Positions 9,215-18,815 of a DNA stretch of 27,542 nucleotides are shown here, piece by piece. The position numbers and the translations under genes were made by a program. This stretch comes from Chara braunii (lineage: Eukaryota > Streptophyta > Charophyceae > Charales > Characeae). The notes below the pieces were generated by a model. It was not told the origin of the DNA and ran no database searches. It was given only the letters and a program-made list of their open reading frames with translations. The stretch is from assembly GCA_003427395.1 (NCBI GenBank), contig BFEA01000186.1:3882-31423 (forward strand), written 5' to 3'. Every line of letters starts with the position of its first letter. Position 1 is the stretch's first letter.

Positions 9215-9395
9215 TGTTACCATTCTGGCCAATTTCGAACTACAAATTCATGAGAAAGCACAATGTCGTCCAATTGCAAAAAGAAATGAATGAACTTGAG
9301 AGGAAAGAGAGGGAAAGAAGAAGAGGAAGAAGATGTACACCAGCAAAGACCAATGAGAATTCCCCTTCCTCTCGCCAACCAATCTCCTCTGCTTT
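9215..9395 (-). repeat. Inverted fragment of an LTR 3' end
   Basis: Reading in reverse complement, this matches the last 200 bp or so of the LTR that ends at 13309. Shared landmarks are GGCCAATTTCGAA, CCAATTGCAAAAAGAAATGA and the GAGAGGAAAGAGAGGGAAAG tract, then the CGCCAACCAATC block. It begins at TGTTACC, the inverted LTR terminus, and stops about 10 bp before a plus-strand LTR start. Confidence 0.75.
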
Positions 9396-9404
9396 TTCTC
9401 CTCC

Positions 9405-10270
9405 TGTGATGACCCGCCAAAACACAGACTGAGAACACTGCTGATTTCTGGGATTGTTGTTGGAATGTATGCCTTGCTGAGATTCCCTCATTCTGCTGTG
9501 ATTCCTAAGTCTGTATGTGCGTGCCTGTCAGAGTGCTTGTCGGCCTGAGTGTGTGTGTGACCCGCAAGGGTACTTGTTGGTTTGGAGGCCCCACAGGGAG
9601 GGTACTTACCCGTGGCTGTGACTTTGAGGGTTGCAGCAGGAAAAACACTCAAGTAGCGGGGGTAGGCCCGCAACACTTAGATTAGCGGGAAAACCACTCT
9701 AGCAGGTAGGCCGGTACCACTCAAGTAGTGGTAGAACTGTCGGGTACTCTAGGTCGAGCAGAAGAAGACAAAAAGTTGGCATTTTTAGAGGCCCAGTAGC
9801 GGTAGGCTAGAGGTAGGCCGGTACCAGTCCAAGTAGCCTGAGTCTAGAGCCTGTACGGACGATATCAGAGCCTGCAATAATGTTTCCCTCCGAAAGGGAG
9901 GAGGTACCTGTTGCTGGGAGGCCGCGCAGCCTAGGAAGACACCGCCCAAGAGGCAAGTAGACCGTTTTATCTTCTAGAGGAGCAAGTAGCTCCTCATTTG
10001 CGGTGTGCAAGGATTGGCGACATACTGCTGGAGCCAAGCCGTGGACTTGAAGCACTGCCTGGGAGGTCGACGAAGGAGCTGGGCGCTCAGCCTGGCTATG
10101 GTGAGCAGCCCAACGTGAGGAGGAGGAAGAAGGGGGTGAAGGAGGAGAGTGGCGAGGAACCTACCTGGCTATGGTTGACACCATCTTCATCACCTTGATA
10201 GGTGCTGCATCTGGAAGGCCCCAGTTGGGGCAGTGCTGCACCAAGGAAGCTCGAGGCAGAGTCAGTGTTG
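9405..10270 (+). mobile_element. Diverged LTR copy, 5' two-thirds (same family as 11970 element)
   Basis: It begins TGTGATGACCCGCCAAAACACAG, against TGTAATGACCCGTCAAAACACAG in the 3' LTR at 20172. Similarity continues through GCCTTGCTGAGATTCC, the AAAAACACTCAAGT motifs, GTCTAGAGCCTGTACGG, and ACACCATCTTCATCACCTTG to about 10270, with many substitutions and indels. It is clearly older than the two LTRs of the complete element and is a useful outgroup for them. Its 3' third is missing or replaced, although an inverted LTR end lies immediately upstream. Confidence 0.75.
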
Positions 10271-10405
10271 CATGCTGAGCCTGCACACAGGCCCCATTTC
10301 AGGGGCCTGACGGTTCCTGAGCGGCTCCCAGGCCGCCTGCCCATCAGACACGCGCCCTGGAGGCTCGTGGCAGCCCTTAGGCCGCAGGCACGGATTTGCG
10401 ACAGC

Positions 10406-10430
10406 ATTTATTTATTTATTTATTTATTTT
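10406..10430 (+). repeat. (ATTT)n microsatellite
   Basis: About six consecutive ATTT units ending in TTTT. Confidence 0.95.
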
Positions 10431-11006
10431 GCTGTCCTATTGTTGTCTGTTCAGACGTCGTTTCGGACTTGCAGTCCCCAAGGCTACGTCTTGGGCTGGG
10501 TACACCGGGGGCAGGGCCGTTTTGAGGCCAATTTTTGCACCCTGCTGCATCAGCAGGACGGTCTGGACGCCCAGTAGGGGCCCAGACTGTGTGGGCCATT
10601 TTTGGCCAGCACCATAGGCACGCCCAGCCAGGCCCAGCGCGACTTATAGCTGGGCTACGGCCGGGCAGGGACACAGTTCGAGTAGCTCACTTCTTGGGCG
10701 ACATGCTGTTGGACCAGCGTTGCACGCTACAGTGCTGCCGCGAGGAGGGTAGAGGTAGAGGTTAGGTAGGCAGAGGCCATACCTGCACAATGGTTGACCT
10801 ACCTGGTGCCATAGCTGGGCTCCATGCTCGCCGGTCTGCACGCGCCGATCTGCACACGACGACGACACAAGGACGGTCAGTACCATCGGCGGCTCCCTGC
10901 AGGTGAGACAGCGAGGAAGACGACATCTTCTTCTTCTTCGTCTAGTCTCCATCTCGTCTCCCTCCTCCCTCATTCTTCCTTCTTGTTCTTCGTCTTCTTC
11001 TTCTTC

Positions 11007-11028
11007 AGAGAGAGAGAGAGAGAGAGAG
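11007..11028 (+). repeat. (AG)n microsatellite next to a CTT-rich tract
   Basis: Eleven AG units directly follow a CTTCTTCTTC pyrimidine stretch on the same strand. Confidence 0.95.
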
Positions 11029-11343
11029 GTTATGGGCAGAGGTTCCGACAGGCATATGCCCAGGATCTGAACCGACATTTTGTGGCAGACTTTGGCGGAC
11101 CCACCGGGTGAGGTGCTCCGCCTGGGATAGAGATGGAGATGGAGGATGAGGGTGGAGCAAGATGGCACAGCGCAGCTCCCACGCAGACTCCAGTGCACGT
11201 ACTCCAAACTGTGCGAATGTAGAATGACCCAATGTACTGACTCCGGCTGGGGTATACCCTAGCGAACTGACTGGACTGGACTGGACTGGCTGGTACCGGC
11301 AGAGGTACCGGCCTGGACTGGACTACCCCGAATACAACACAGC

Positions 11344-11378
11344 CCTGTGAGAACAGGCCAAGGGGCTGGTCTCACAGG
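11344..11378. other. Inverted repeat, potential 35-nt hairpin
   Basis: CCTGTGAGA (11344-11352) is perfectly complementary to TCTCACAGG (11370-11378). The 17-nt interior can extend the stem with two mismatches around an AAGG loop. It lies in or just before LTR-like sequence. Confidence 0.6.
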
Positions 11379-11846
11379 CCAACGAGAGGTCCTCTACATA
11401 GATATTGATTAAACACTCGGGAAGGGACTATTTTTGGACTTCGCTATCGCGATCTTGATCTCCTCCCTTGCCTCCATCTTCGTCTTGCCTCCTTCCCCCC
11501 ATCTCTCATCTGTGGTATCTCCCCCATGTGTGTGTGCAAGGAGGGACCTTTCTTCCGTGTATGCGGTCCCTCCTCCCTCTCTCACATGCGTGGTGTGGTG
11601 TCGCGTCAGTATTTGATAGGTCAGGTCATATCTTCGAGTCTTCCACTGCGCTACATTGCGCTATTTTCATATGTATCTGGATATACATTGCTTGTTGATG
11701 CTTTGCTGACACTACATTGTCCACACGAGTCCTTTTCATCACTTTGCGTATCCTTGGCTCCCATACATTGCCCAACTGGGCATGTATTAGTTGGTATCGG
11801 AGCCCCGCGCGTGAATCAGGATTGATCTGACACACGATGACGGAGG
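11379..11846 (+). mobile_element. LTR end plus primer-binding site of a truncated LTR retroelement
   Basis: TTGGTATCGGAGCCCC at 11791-11806 contains TGGTATCGGAGC (11792-11803), matching 11 of 12 bases of the usual plant initiator-tRNA-Met primer-binding site TGGTATCAGAGC. The sequence before it is non-coding and CT-rich and is therefore probably the 3' part of a 5' LTR. No gag follows: the (GATT)n tract starts about 45 bp later. The LTR terminus is not certain; CA at 11780-11782 is one candidate. Confidence 0.5.
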
Positions 11847-11877
11847 ATTGATCGATCGATCAATCAATGGATGGATG

Positions 11878-11916
<39 letters not shown>

Positions 11917-11969
11917 CGATCGATTGATTGATTAATGATTGATTGATTGATTGATTGATTTGATTGATT
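11847..11969 (+). repeat. (GATT)n microsatellite, insertion site of the complete gypsy element
   Basis: About 120 bp of GATT/GATC/GGAT units, mostly perfect GATT. A shorter GATT run continues on the other side of the element (21502-21516), showing that the element inserted inside this tract. Confidence 0.9.
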
Positions 11970-13309
11970 TGTAACGACCCGTCAAAACACAGACTGTGAA
12001 CACTGGTGATTTTTGAAGTTATGCCGATGGAATGGATGCCTTGCTGAGATTCCCGCATTCTGCTGTGTTTTCTAAGTCTGTCTGTGTGTGCGTGATTGTG
12101 ACCTGCGTGCCTGTCTGAGTGCTTGTCGGTATGAGTGTGTGTGTGACCGGCAAGGGTACTTGCTTGTTTGGCAGGCCCGTAGGTCTGGTACTTACCTGTG
12201 GCCGTGGCATTGAGGGTTGTAGTAGGGAAAAACACTCAAGTGGCGAAGCTAGCGGCCCCGCGGCCCTTGGGGTAGCGGAAAAACACTCAAGTGGGCCGGT
12301 AGGCCAATACTGCACCCCACTGCAGTTGGCGTGAGCGGGTATTGGAGGCCGAGCAGAAAAAGACAAAGTTGGCATTTTTAGAGTCCAGTAGCGGTAGGGT
12401 AGGTCTAGGCCGGTACCAGTCCAACCAGTCTGAGTCTAGAGCCTGTACGGGTAATATCAGGGTCTGCAATGATGTTTCCCTCAGAAACGGAGGAAGTACC
12501 GGTTGCTTGGAGAGGCCGAGCGGCCTGGAAGTCGCCGCCCAGGAGGCAAGTAGCCCGCTATATCAAGAGGTCGGGTGGCGACACGCTGCTGGAGCGCTGG
12601 CTGGAGTGGCGCTGGGTACTACAGCGCTGCTGGGAGGAAGAAGCCGGGAGCATCCACCTTGGCTATGGTGGAGCTCTACCGGTAGGAGGAGGAGGGAGAA
12701 GGGGACCAAGGAGGAGAGTGGTAGGGTACTTACCTGGTTATGGCAGACACCATCTTCATCACCTTGTTAGGCGCTGCATCTGGAAGGCCCCAGTGGGGGT
12801 AGTGCCGCATCAAGGAAGCTCGGGGCAGAGTCAGGCATGGCGGTTGAGTAAGCAGCGGCATAGCTGCATGGTGATGACCTTGAAGTGGGGCAGCGGCATA
12901 GCTGCTTTGGGTTGTCCTTTGGACAGGAGGCTGAAGCCTCAGCAGTCTGCCATAGCCTCGGCCTGTATGTAGAGAAAGAGGAAGGGTTGCCATGGCTATG
13001 GTGGACCTCATGTTATGCCTGCAGTAGAAGTGGGATTCAGACATTGATTCTGGTTCAGTCATTCAACATTATTATTGTTATTTCTTGTTTGAATAAGAGG
13101 GGAGGAGATAAGGAGGAAGGGATTGGTTGGCGAAGAAGAAGAGCCTTGACATTGGTCTATGCTGTGGAGTACATCATCTTCTTCTTTCTCACTTCTTCTT
13201 CTTCTTCTTTCCCTCTCTTTCCTCTGAAGTTCATTCATTTCTTTTTGCAATTGGATGGCATTGTACTTTCAGATGAATGTATGCTTCGAAATTGGCCAGG
13301 ATCGTAACA
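11970..13309 (+). repeat. 5' LTR of the complete gypsy element
   Basis: Starts TGTAACGACCCG and ends GGATCGTAACA, giving TG...CA termini and 1340 bp. It is repeated at 20172-21501. Several frames look open through it (for example 12342-12770 and 12469-12972), but they are non-coding LTR. Relative to the 3' LTR it keeps a 21-bp block (12503-12523) and lacks about 33 bp after 12575. Confidence 0.93.
12226..12293 (+). promoter_or_regulatory. Paired 17-bp motif in the LTR (candidate regulatory repeat)
   Basis: GGAAAAACACTCAAGTG occurs at 12226-12242 and 12277-12293, 51 bp apart, and the same pair is present in the 3' LTR. Related copies occur in the older LTR near 9636-9725. LTRs carry their promoter and enhancers, so a duplicated conserved motif is a candidate factor-binding site; this is inference. 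Confidence 0.4.
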
Positions 13310-13310
13310 T

Positions 13311-13322
13311 TTGTATCGGAGC
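13311..13322 (+). promoter_or_regulatory. Primer-binding site, initiator tRNA-Met type
   Basis: TTGTATCGGAGC starts one base after the LTR terminus CA and matches 10 of 12 bases of TGGTATCAGAGC, the complement of plant initiator tRNA-Met 3' ends. It would prime minus-strand DNA synthesis. Confidence 0.7.
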
Positions 13323-14656
13323 GGATTCTACTTGCTGGCGAGAGTTGACTTTGCTGCCCTAACCCTAACCCTAGTGGTAAGGGCTAACCACGTAGGGTTA
13401 GGGCTGGAAGTTAGGGTTAAGTGGGGCAGCGTGGTAAAGGGAAGCTGCTCCCACCTGGCAGGGCCGTGTAGGGTCGACACCATACCTGGCCAGGTTGCTT
13501 GAGTGCATGTTTGTGGTGGCGAGACACAAGGTGGGACTTCGTGATGCAATTTGAGAGAGGAGACAGTGAAGGGCACCTGCAACTTGAATCTGGACTTCAA
13601 GGAAGACGAGGAGTGATTTTAGGGCTCCCCTCAAGTCAGGCGAGCTTGAGGGTGGCAGCCATATCTGCACCTACGGATTGCAAGTTGCTGCTTTGATCTT
13701 CAACATTGACGGGGGATCCGACTTTGTACTTTGGGGTAGATGTTGACCCTCCTAGATGATAGGATACTAGTGTAGAGGATGCTAATTGGGTCAGGAGGAC
13801 TATGTGAGTGGGGGGTGAGTTCTTTTTCATCTCAAGAGCCCGACCACTCAGGTAAGTGTCGTGCCACCAGGGTGCCCATGTGTGTGTGCATGGAATTGAC
13901 TGCCTGTTGGGGTTCTCTGGGTTCTTCTTCCATCCTACATAGTGTTGATTGTGTGTGAGGTGTGTGAACTGCCTACTTACCTGACGAGTGAATGGATGGA
14001 GTATCTTTTTTGTCATGTGATATCTCTCTACAGTGCTTTGTTTATTTCATTCTGAACGGCTGTAGTTTACAGGTTCTTTCTGGGGCAAAATTTTGTTTTT
14101 CAATTTGGTAGGGACTGAGTAGGTCTTTGTGGAACTCTTGTTGGTTGGGACCCGGTTCTGACTCCACTGGGACCATTTGGGACTAAGTGGGACCGGGCCC
14201 AAACAAGAAGGGCCCCTCAGGCCAAATCTGTTGACGTCATTTACCTTGCTCTATCTGATTGGGACTCAGACTTTATGCTTTCGGACCAGGACACTCGCTG
14301 CGGAGGGGATCTCCGCTGGGACGTTTTATCAGACTTTACCACACGATACGCCGCCTGACTCGCACCTTGGATACCACTCGATTCTCTCTTGCATTGACTG
14401 CTCTCCAGTCCAAATGAATTGCCGCTCCGGCTAGGAGTTTACCTTTTCTTCTGACTGATTTCAAGCTGTTTCTTTCATTGGGTTCATTAATGTCTGCGTC
14501 TACACGGTCCCAAACAAGAGCGAGAGAGAGAGAAGAGAGAAGCTTCTGAGTGTTGCTCTTGAGGGAGTGAGGAGAGGGAAGAGGAGTGTTCGTCCCAGGC
14601 AAGTGAGGAAGTACGGACCCCTCTTGAGAGAATTATTGATTCCCTCGTCCTCCATC
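13323..14656 (+). other. Untranslated leader between primer-binding site and gag
   Basis: About 1.3 kb with no retroelement protein motif. It contains the hairpin at 13353-13430 and a (GA)n-rich stretch at 14519-14540. Such leaders usually carry the RNA packaging and dimerisation signals. Short open frames here (for example 13499-13696) are not convincing. Confidence 0.6.
13353..13430 (+). other. Large stem-loop built from telomere-like CCCTAA/TTAGGG words
   Basis: CCCTAACCCTA (13363-13373) pairs perfectly with TAGGGTTAGGG (13393-13403). Inside it GTGGT (13374-13378) pairs with ACCAC (13387-13391) around the 8-nt loop AAGGGCTA, with one bulged G at 13392. Outside, CCCTAA (13357-13362) can pair with TTAGGG (13411-13416), or GCTGCCC (13353-13359) with GGGCAGC (13424-13430). 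It lies about 30 nt after the primer-binding site. Confidence 0.75.
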
Positions 14657-16278
14657 ATGGCATCTGCAACAAATTGGAAGCTGCAAATGGACGCTGCCCC
14701 TGAGGCAGAGAAAGCGCAGTACTGATTCTTTTATGAGAAAGCATTGAAGAGGGAGGAGGAAGAGAAAGAGAAGGAGAGGGAGGAGAAGGTAAAGGCTCAT
14801 GAAGCCATTTTTTGTACCTTGCCTGCCCTAACCGATGAGGAGGTGGGAGAGAAAACTGTTCCACTCCTCCGGGCTTTGGTAGACATCCGGGCTGTTGAGG
14901 ACCATACTGGCCAACTCGCCAAAGTGTTTGACGAACTCAAAAAGTTGCGAGATGACATGGCCCTGATGGCGCAGCAGCACCGTGACCAGCTGCAACATTT
15001 CGCTAATGTGCAGCCAGCCTTAAGTACCCTTCCGCCTGCTTACCCTGCTTCTAGTGTTGCGTGTCAGTCCGTTCTTGCCCCTCTGAACGTGTCTTCTTCT
15101 ACTTCTTCTTCTTTGAGTGCGACTAACAGCCTATCCGGATCTGCAGCAGGTCTAGACCCCACTGCTGCTGTTGTTGTTGTTGCAAAAGCAGCAAGTAGTA
15201 GTGCAGGGCATTTTGGAACTGTTACAGTCCTGAGTTCGGACCCAATAGCCGCTGGTCCAAGTTGCAGTTTTTCCTATATGGATAGAAAGGCGGCCTAGAT
15301 TTCGTCTAAGTATAACGGAAAGGACGACATCGAATCTTGGATCATCTTCATGCGATCCTACTTCGATGTGTTGGGGACACTCCCAGTTACTGAGTCGTCG
15401 GTCCTAGGGACCAATGTGGAACCCGCCGTGAGAGGATTCTTGGAAATCCAAGTTGTACAAGCAGCTATAAAAGGATAGACCTGAACAAATGGTTGAAGGC
15501 TACGCCGGTAGCCACACTCGAAGAGCTCTTGATCAAACAGTATGTTGATCCACATGCTGCAGCCAAGGCTAGACTCAAGCTTGACAAGCTCAAGCACAGT
15601 AAGTGGACCGGCACCATGCACAACCTGCAGCAGTATGTTAGTAAACTCTTTGCTACTCCAGATCTGGAGATGACTGCGCAATCCTGTCTGGATGTGATAA
15701 AAGGTACGGTCCCCTCTACTATAAAAGATCGCCTAGGGTTCGGACTCGGCGCGTATACCAATTGGCTAACCCTCATGCGGGACTTAGTCAAGCTGGAGGC
15801 ACAAGACCTCCTGGGTGGATCAAGTGGCAAAAAGCCCACCGACCGCAAACGGTTTCCAGGCAGCAACCGTTTTGCAGCACACGATCTGCTTGAGGCTGAC
15901 GAGGAGACCCTCGTGGAGGAATCTTCTCTTGATGACGATCAAGAGCAAGACTGTGGGGCATCTTGCTCTTTGTCAGCCCATGAGTCTGAGTGTGTGAACT
16001 ACAATGAATCTATGAATGCCTTCAAAAAGATTGCCTTTAAAGGTAAGGGACCAAGGACCACGATGAAGAACAATGCTAACACTATTTTTCTTCCCAAGGG
16101 AGCGAAAATTCCACCCAAACCGGAAGATCCTGCCACCAAACCATGGGTAGATCTCCGGATTAGTGAAAGTGAGTGTAAACACAGGGTGAAGAAAGGGGTT
16201 TGCCTGCATTTCACCAAACCAGAACATTCAGTCCAACAATGTTTCAGATTGCAGCAGGGAAACCAGCAACGGGGGTAG
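14657..16278 (+). pseudogene. Gypsy gag (capsid and nucleocapsid), disrupted
   Basis: Gag forms the particle that packages element RNA. ATG at 14657 (MASATNWKLQMDAAPEAEKA) is in frame with the charged, probably coiled-coil stretch REEEEKEKEREEKVKAHEA and is taken as the start. A TGA at 14723, a TAG at 15296, and a one-base loss near 15463 leading to a TAG at 15476 interrupt it. The capsid (Retrotrans_gag-type) region spans about 15299-15830, from KYNGKDDIESW through TNVEPAVRGFLEIQ to YTNWLTLMRDLVKLEAQDLL. A zinc knuckle lies near the end (16201-16242), but its second cysteine is phenylalanine (CLHF-x4-H-x4-C). The frame stops at 16276-16278, with pol continuing in another frame. Confidence 0.85.
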
Positions 16279-18206
16279 AAACATCATCAACACACTCTAC
16301 AGATGGAGAGGCTGAACATGTAAGTGCAGATCCTTCTCTGGATTCTAATCCCACTCAGTAAACCTCTCCTGAGACCCCATCTGATGCCGATTCCAAGGCT
16401 GAGAAGATCCATATCCTATACAAGGAGCCTTGGGTAGAGTCGGAAGAAATTGACTTTCATGCTCTGTTGACGCGCTGGGCTCGCATGAAGCAAGAACGCG
16501 CGCAAGGGAGGACGAAGTTGGTCTTCTTCAAACTCTACATTAATGGCCGTTACATCCGTGCGTTGGCTGATTGTGGTGCAACCGCCAACCACTTCTCACC
16601 GCACAGCATTCGTAAGGCACGCTTGGGGATGAAGCAAGTGACCTTGCAGAATCCTTGCCGGACCCAAGAAGGCAACCAAGAGGTTGTCACCTCTACACAT
16701 GCAGTCAAAGGTGTGCGCACTACCTTTGACGCAGACCGAACAATCACGCATGAACTGAACTTCTATGTCCTTGATCAGTGCCCCTTCGACGCGGTTATTG
16801 GCTTGGGCTGGTTGCAGGCCCAGTGTGAAAGAACCACGTGGAAGGACTCACAATTCATGGTCAAAGATGCCATGGGGATCGAGCGTCCAGTCCTCTTGGA
16901 TGAGCCGCACGAGTCCCAAGTAACTTTTCTCAATGCAATGCAGTTCTGCAAAAAGTGGCGTAGGTGCAAAGTTGATGAGCAAATGTATATAGCCTTTGTT
17001 AGGCCTGCTCGTGTGCCTTCTATTTTTGTTGTACATAACAATTCTACCTTGCATGTTGTTTCCACTTCTGATGCAGCTACTTCTACCTCTACTAAATCCA
17101 TCTCTAGTCCAAATGACTCTATTTCTAATCCTGTTGTGTTGGCTGCACCTATGACATCTGATATGCTTGTTCCTGAGAGTGATGATCCCCCTCCGGAAGT
17201 TCCGTCGGAAATTCGCAACCTTCTCAACCGATTTCCTGAAGACTTGGCCGAACCGCATGGAGTTCCCGTGCGTCCGGTCCAACACAAGATCGAGTTGATT
17301 GAAGGTAGCACTCCTCCAAAAGGTTGTGTCTATCGAATGGGCTCAGGCGAATTGGAGGAGTTGCGAAGGCAGATTGATGATATGATTAGGAAGGGATGGA
17401 TCAAGCCGAGTGAGTCCGAGTTTGGTGCACCGGTTCTGTTTGTCCCTAAGAAAGGAGGCAAACTACGGATGTGTATTGACTATCGGGGATTGAACCGAAT
17501 CACAAGAAAGAATGCATATCCTTTGCCACGTATTGATGACTTGCTTGATGCTGCAGGTGGATGCAAGGTCTTCAGCAAGATCGATCTCAAGTCTGGCTAC
17601 CACCAGATTGAAGTCGATCCTGTAGACCAGCACAAAACCGCATTCAAAACTCGCGATGGGCTGTACGAGTTTACCGTTATGCCCTTCGGCCTCACGAATG
17701 CGCCAGCCACCTTCCAAAGTCTCATGGATAAGGTATTTCGCAATCAGATCTACCGATTTGTTGTTGTATATCTGGATGACATACTAATCTTCAGCAAATC
17801 GATGGAGGAGCACATGAGACACCTTGAGGAAGTGATGCAGATCCTCAAGGACGTGCAAATCCATCTCAACTTGGAGAAATCTGAGTTTGGGAGGGACAGC
17901 GTCATCTACCTTGGACATCGGTTGTCTGCTGCAGGCCTAGAGCCCGAAGCAACCAAAGTTGAGGTTATCCAAAAATGGCCTCAACCAACGAATGTCCGCG
18001 AGTTGCGTTCTTTTCTTGGTCTGGCATCATACTACCGTAAGTTTGTGCCTAAATTTTCTATCATCGTCCGTCCGCTGTCTAGATTGACCAGCAAGAATGT
18101 GTCCTATACATGGGATGGGGAATGCACGATAGCCTTCCAAGCACTTAAGGAGGCTTTGGTAAGTCATCCGGTGCTCCGCATTGCAGATCCCAACTCACAT
18201 TCGTAG
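16279..18206 (+). pseudogene. Gypsy pol: protease and reverse transcriptase
   Basis: From about 16420 a single frame runs to a stop at 18204-18206; the earlier linker contains a TAA near 16359. The protease shows LYINGRYIRALADCGATANHF with the catalytic Asp in DCGAT, then VIGLGWL as the flap-side motif. The RT has GWIKPSESEFGAPVLFV, LRMCIDYRGLN, KIDLKSGYHQI, MPFGLTNAPATFQ and the catalytic VVYLDDIL, followed by YLGH and the connection FLGLASYYRKFV. All three RT catalytic aspartates are present, so this block looks intact. A lost base in the sequence after DPNSH shifts the frame and ends the protein before RNase H. Proteins of this type are made as a polyprotein cleaved by the protease. Confidence 0.9.
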
Positions 18207-18815
18207 TAACTACGGATTGGTGCAGTGCTGCAACAAGATGACGGCGACGGCCTACGTCCGCTAGAATTTTACAGCAAGCGTATGCCCAGTCACAAGGTAG
18301 CTGCCTCCACTTACATGCGAGAACTCTATGCCTTGAGAGAGGCACTAGACCACTGGAAGCACTACCTCTTGGGTCGCCATTTCAAAGTGTTATCAGACCA
18401 CGAGACCTTGAAATGGGTTCAGACACAGAACAATTTCTCAACTACACTGACCCGCTGGCTGCATGAGATTGTTGTGTATGATTTTGAGATTAAACACAAG
18501 AAAGGTTGTTATAATCGGGTTGCGGATGCTTTGTCGCGCCACCCTGAGTACATGATTTGCCTTGTGGGTTCCTATGACCTGCGTAAAAATTTGAAGGAGG
18601 AACTCATCGAGCATACTGCCAAGGATTCGGAACTCAGTCCCATCCTTGAGCAGATTCGGGTTGATCCTAGTAGTCAGCCTGATTTCCATGAATGTAAGGG
18701 CCTTCTCTTCCGACGCTACGGGAAGCATGACCGATTGTGTGTGCCCAACCATGAGCCGATCATGACCCACTTCTTGGATTTGGCTCACGGCCGGAGTGGG
18801 ACACTTCGGTGTTGA
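18190..18815 (+). pseudogene. Gypsy RNase H plus linker to integrase
   Basis: RNase H degrades the RNA strand during reverse transcription. The opening strand VVTTD is visible at about 18204-18218 but is followed by a deletion; the frame resumes as IGAVLQQDDGD (about 18219). The catalytic-helix segment YMRELYALREALDHWKHYLLG, then SDHETLKWV and CYNRVADALSRHPEY, are in one frame. The residues normally between TTD and IGAVL are missing (about 13 nt lost, probably at a repeated GGAT). The linker includes VPNHEPIMTHFLDLAHG. An extra base near 18800 ends the frame at 18815 while the integrase zinc finger continues in the next frame. Confidence 0.85.

Larger units (their letters stand above)
10271..11343. 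other. LTR debris and simple repeats, no gene
   Basis: Parts resemble the same LTR family weakly, for example the stretch near 10690-10760 with CTACAGTGCTGCCGCGAGGAGG and a CTTCTT-rich tract near 10925-11005, suggesting another older LTR fragment. A short (GACTG)n run lies near 11265-11290. Open frames lack protein motifs. Confidence 0.4.

Noticed and set aside
12342-12972. Overlapping open frames of 142 and 167 codons (also 20571-21188)
   Set aside because: They lie entirely within LTRs, are not conserved between the two LTR copies because of indels, and contain no domain.
13357-13420. Interstitial telomere
   Set aside because: Only a few words in opposite orientations, inside a retroelement leader. 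A telomere relic would give a longer array in one orientation.
15493-16278. A separate second gag gene
   Set aside because: It is the continuation of the same gag after a one-base loss near 15463; the capsid domain spans the break.
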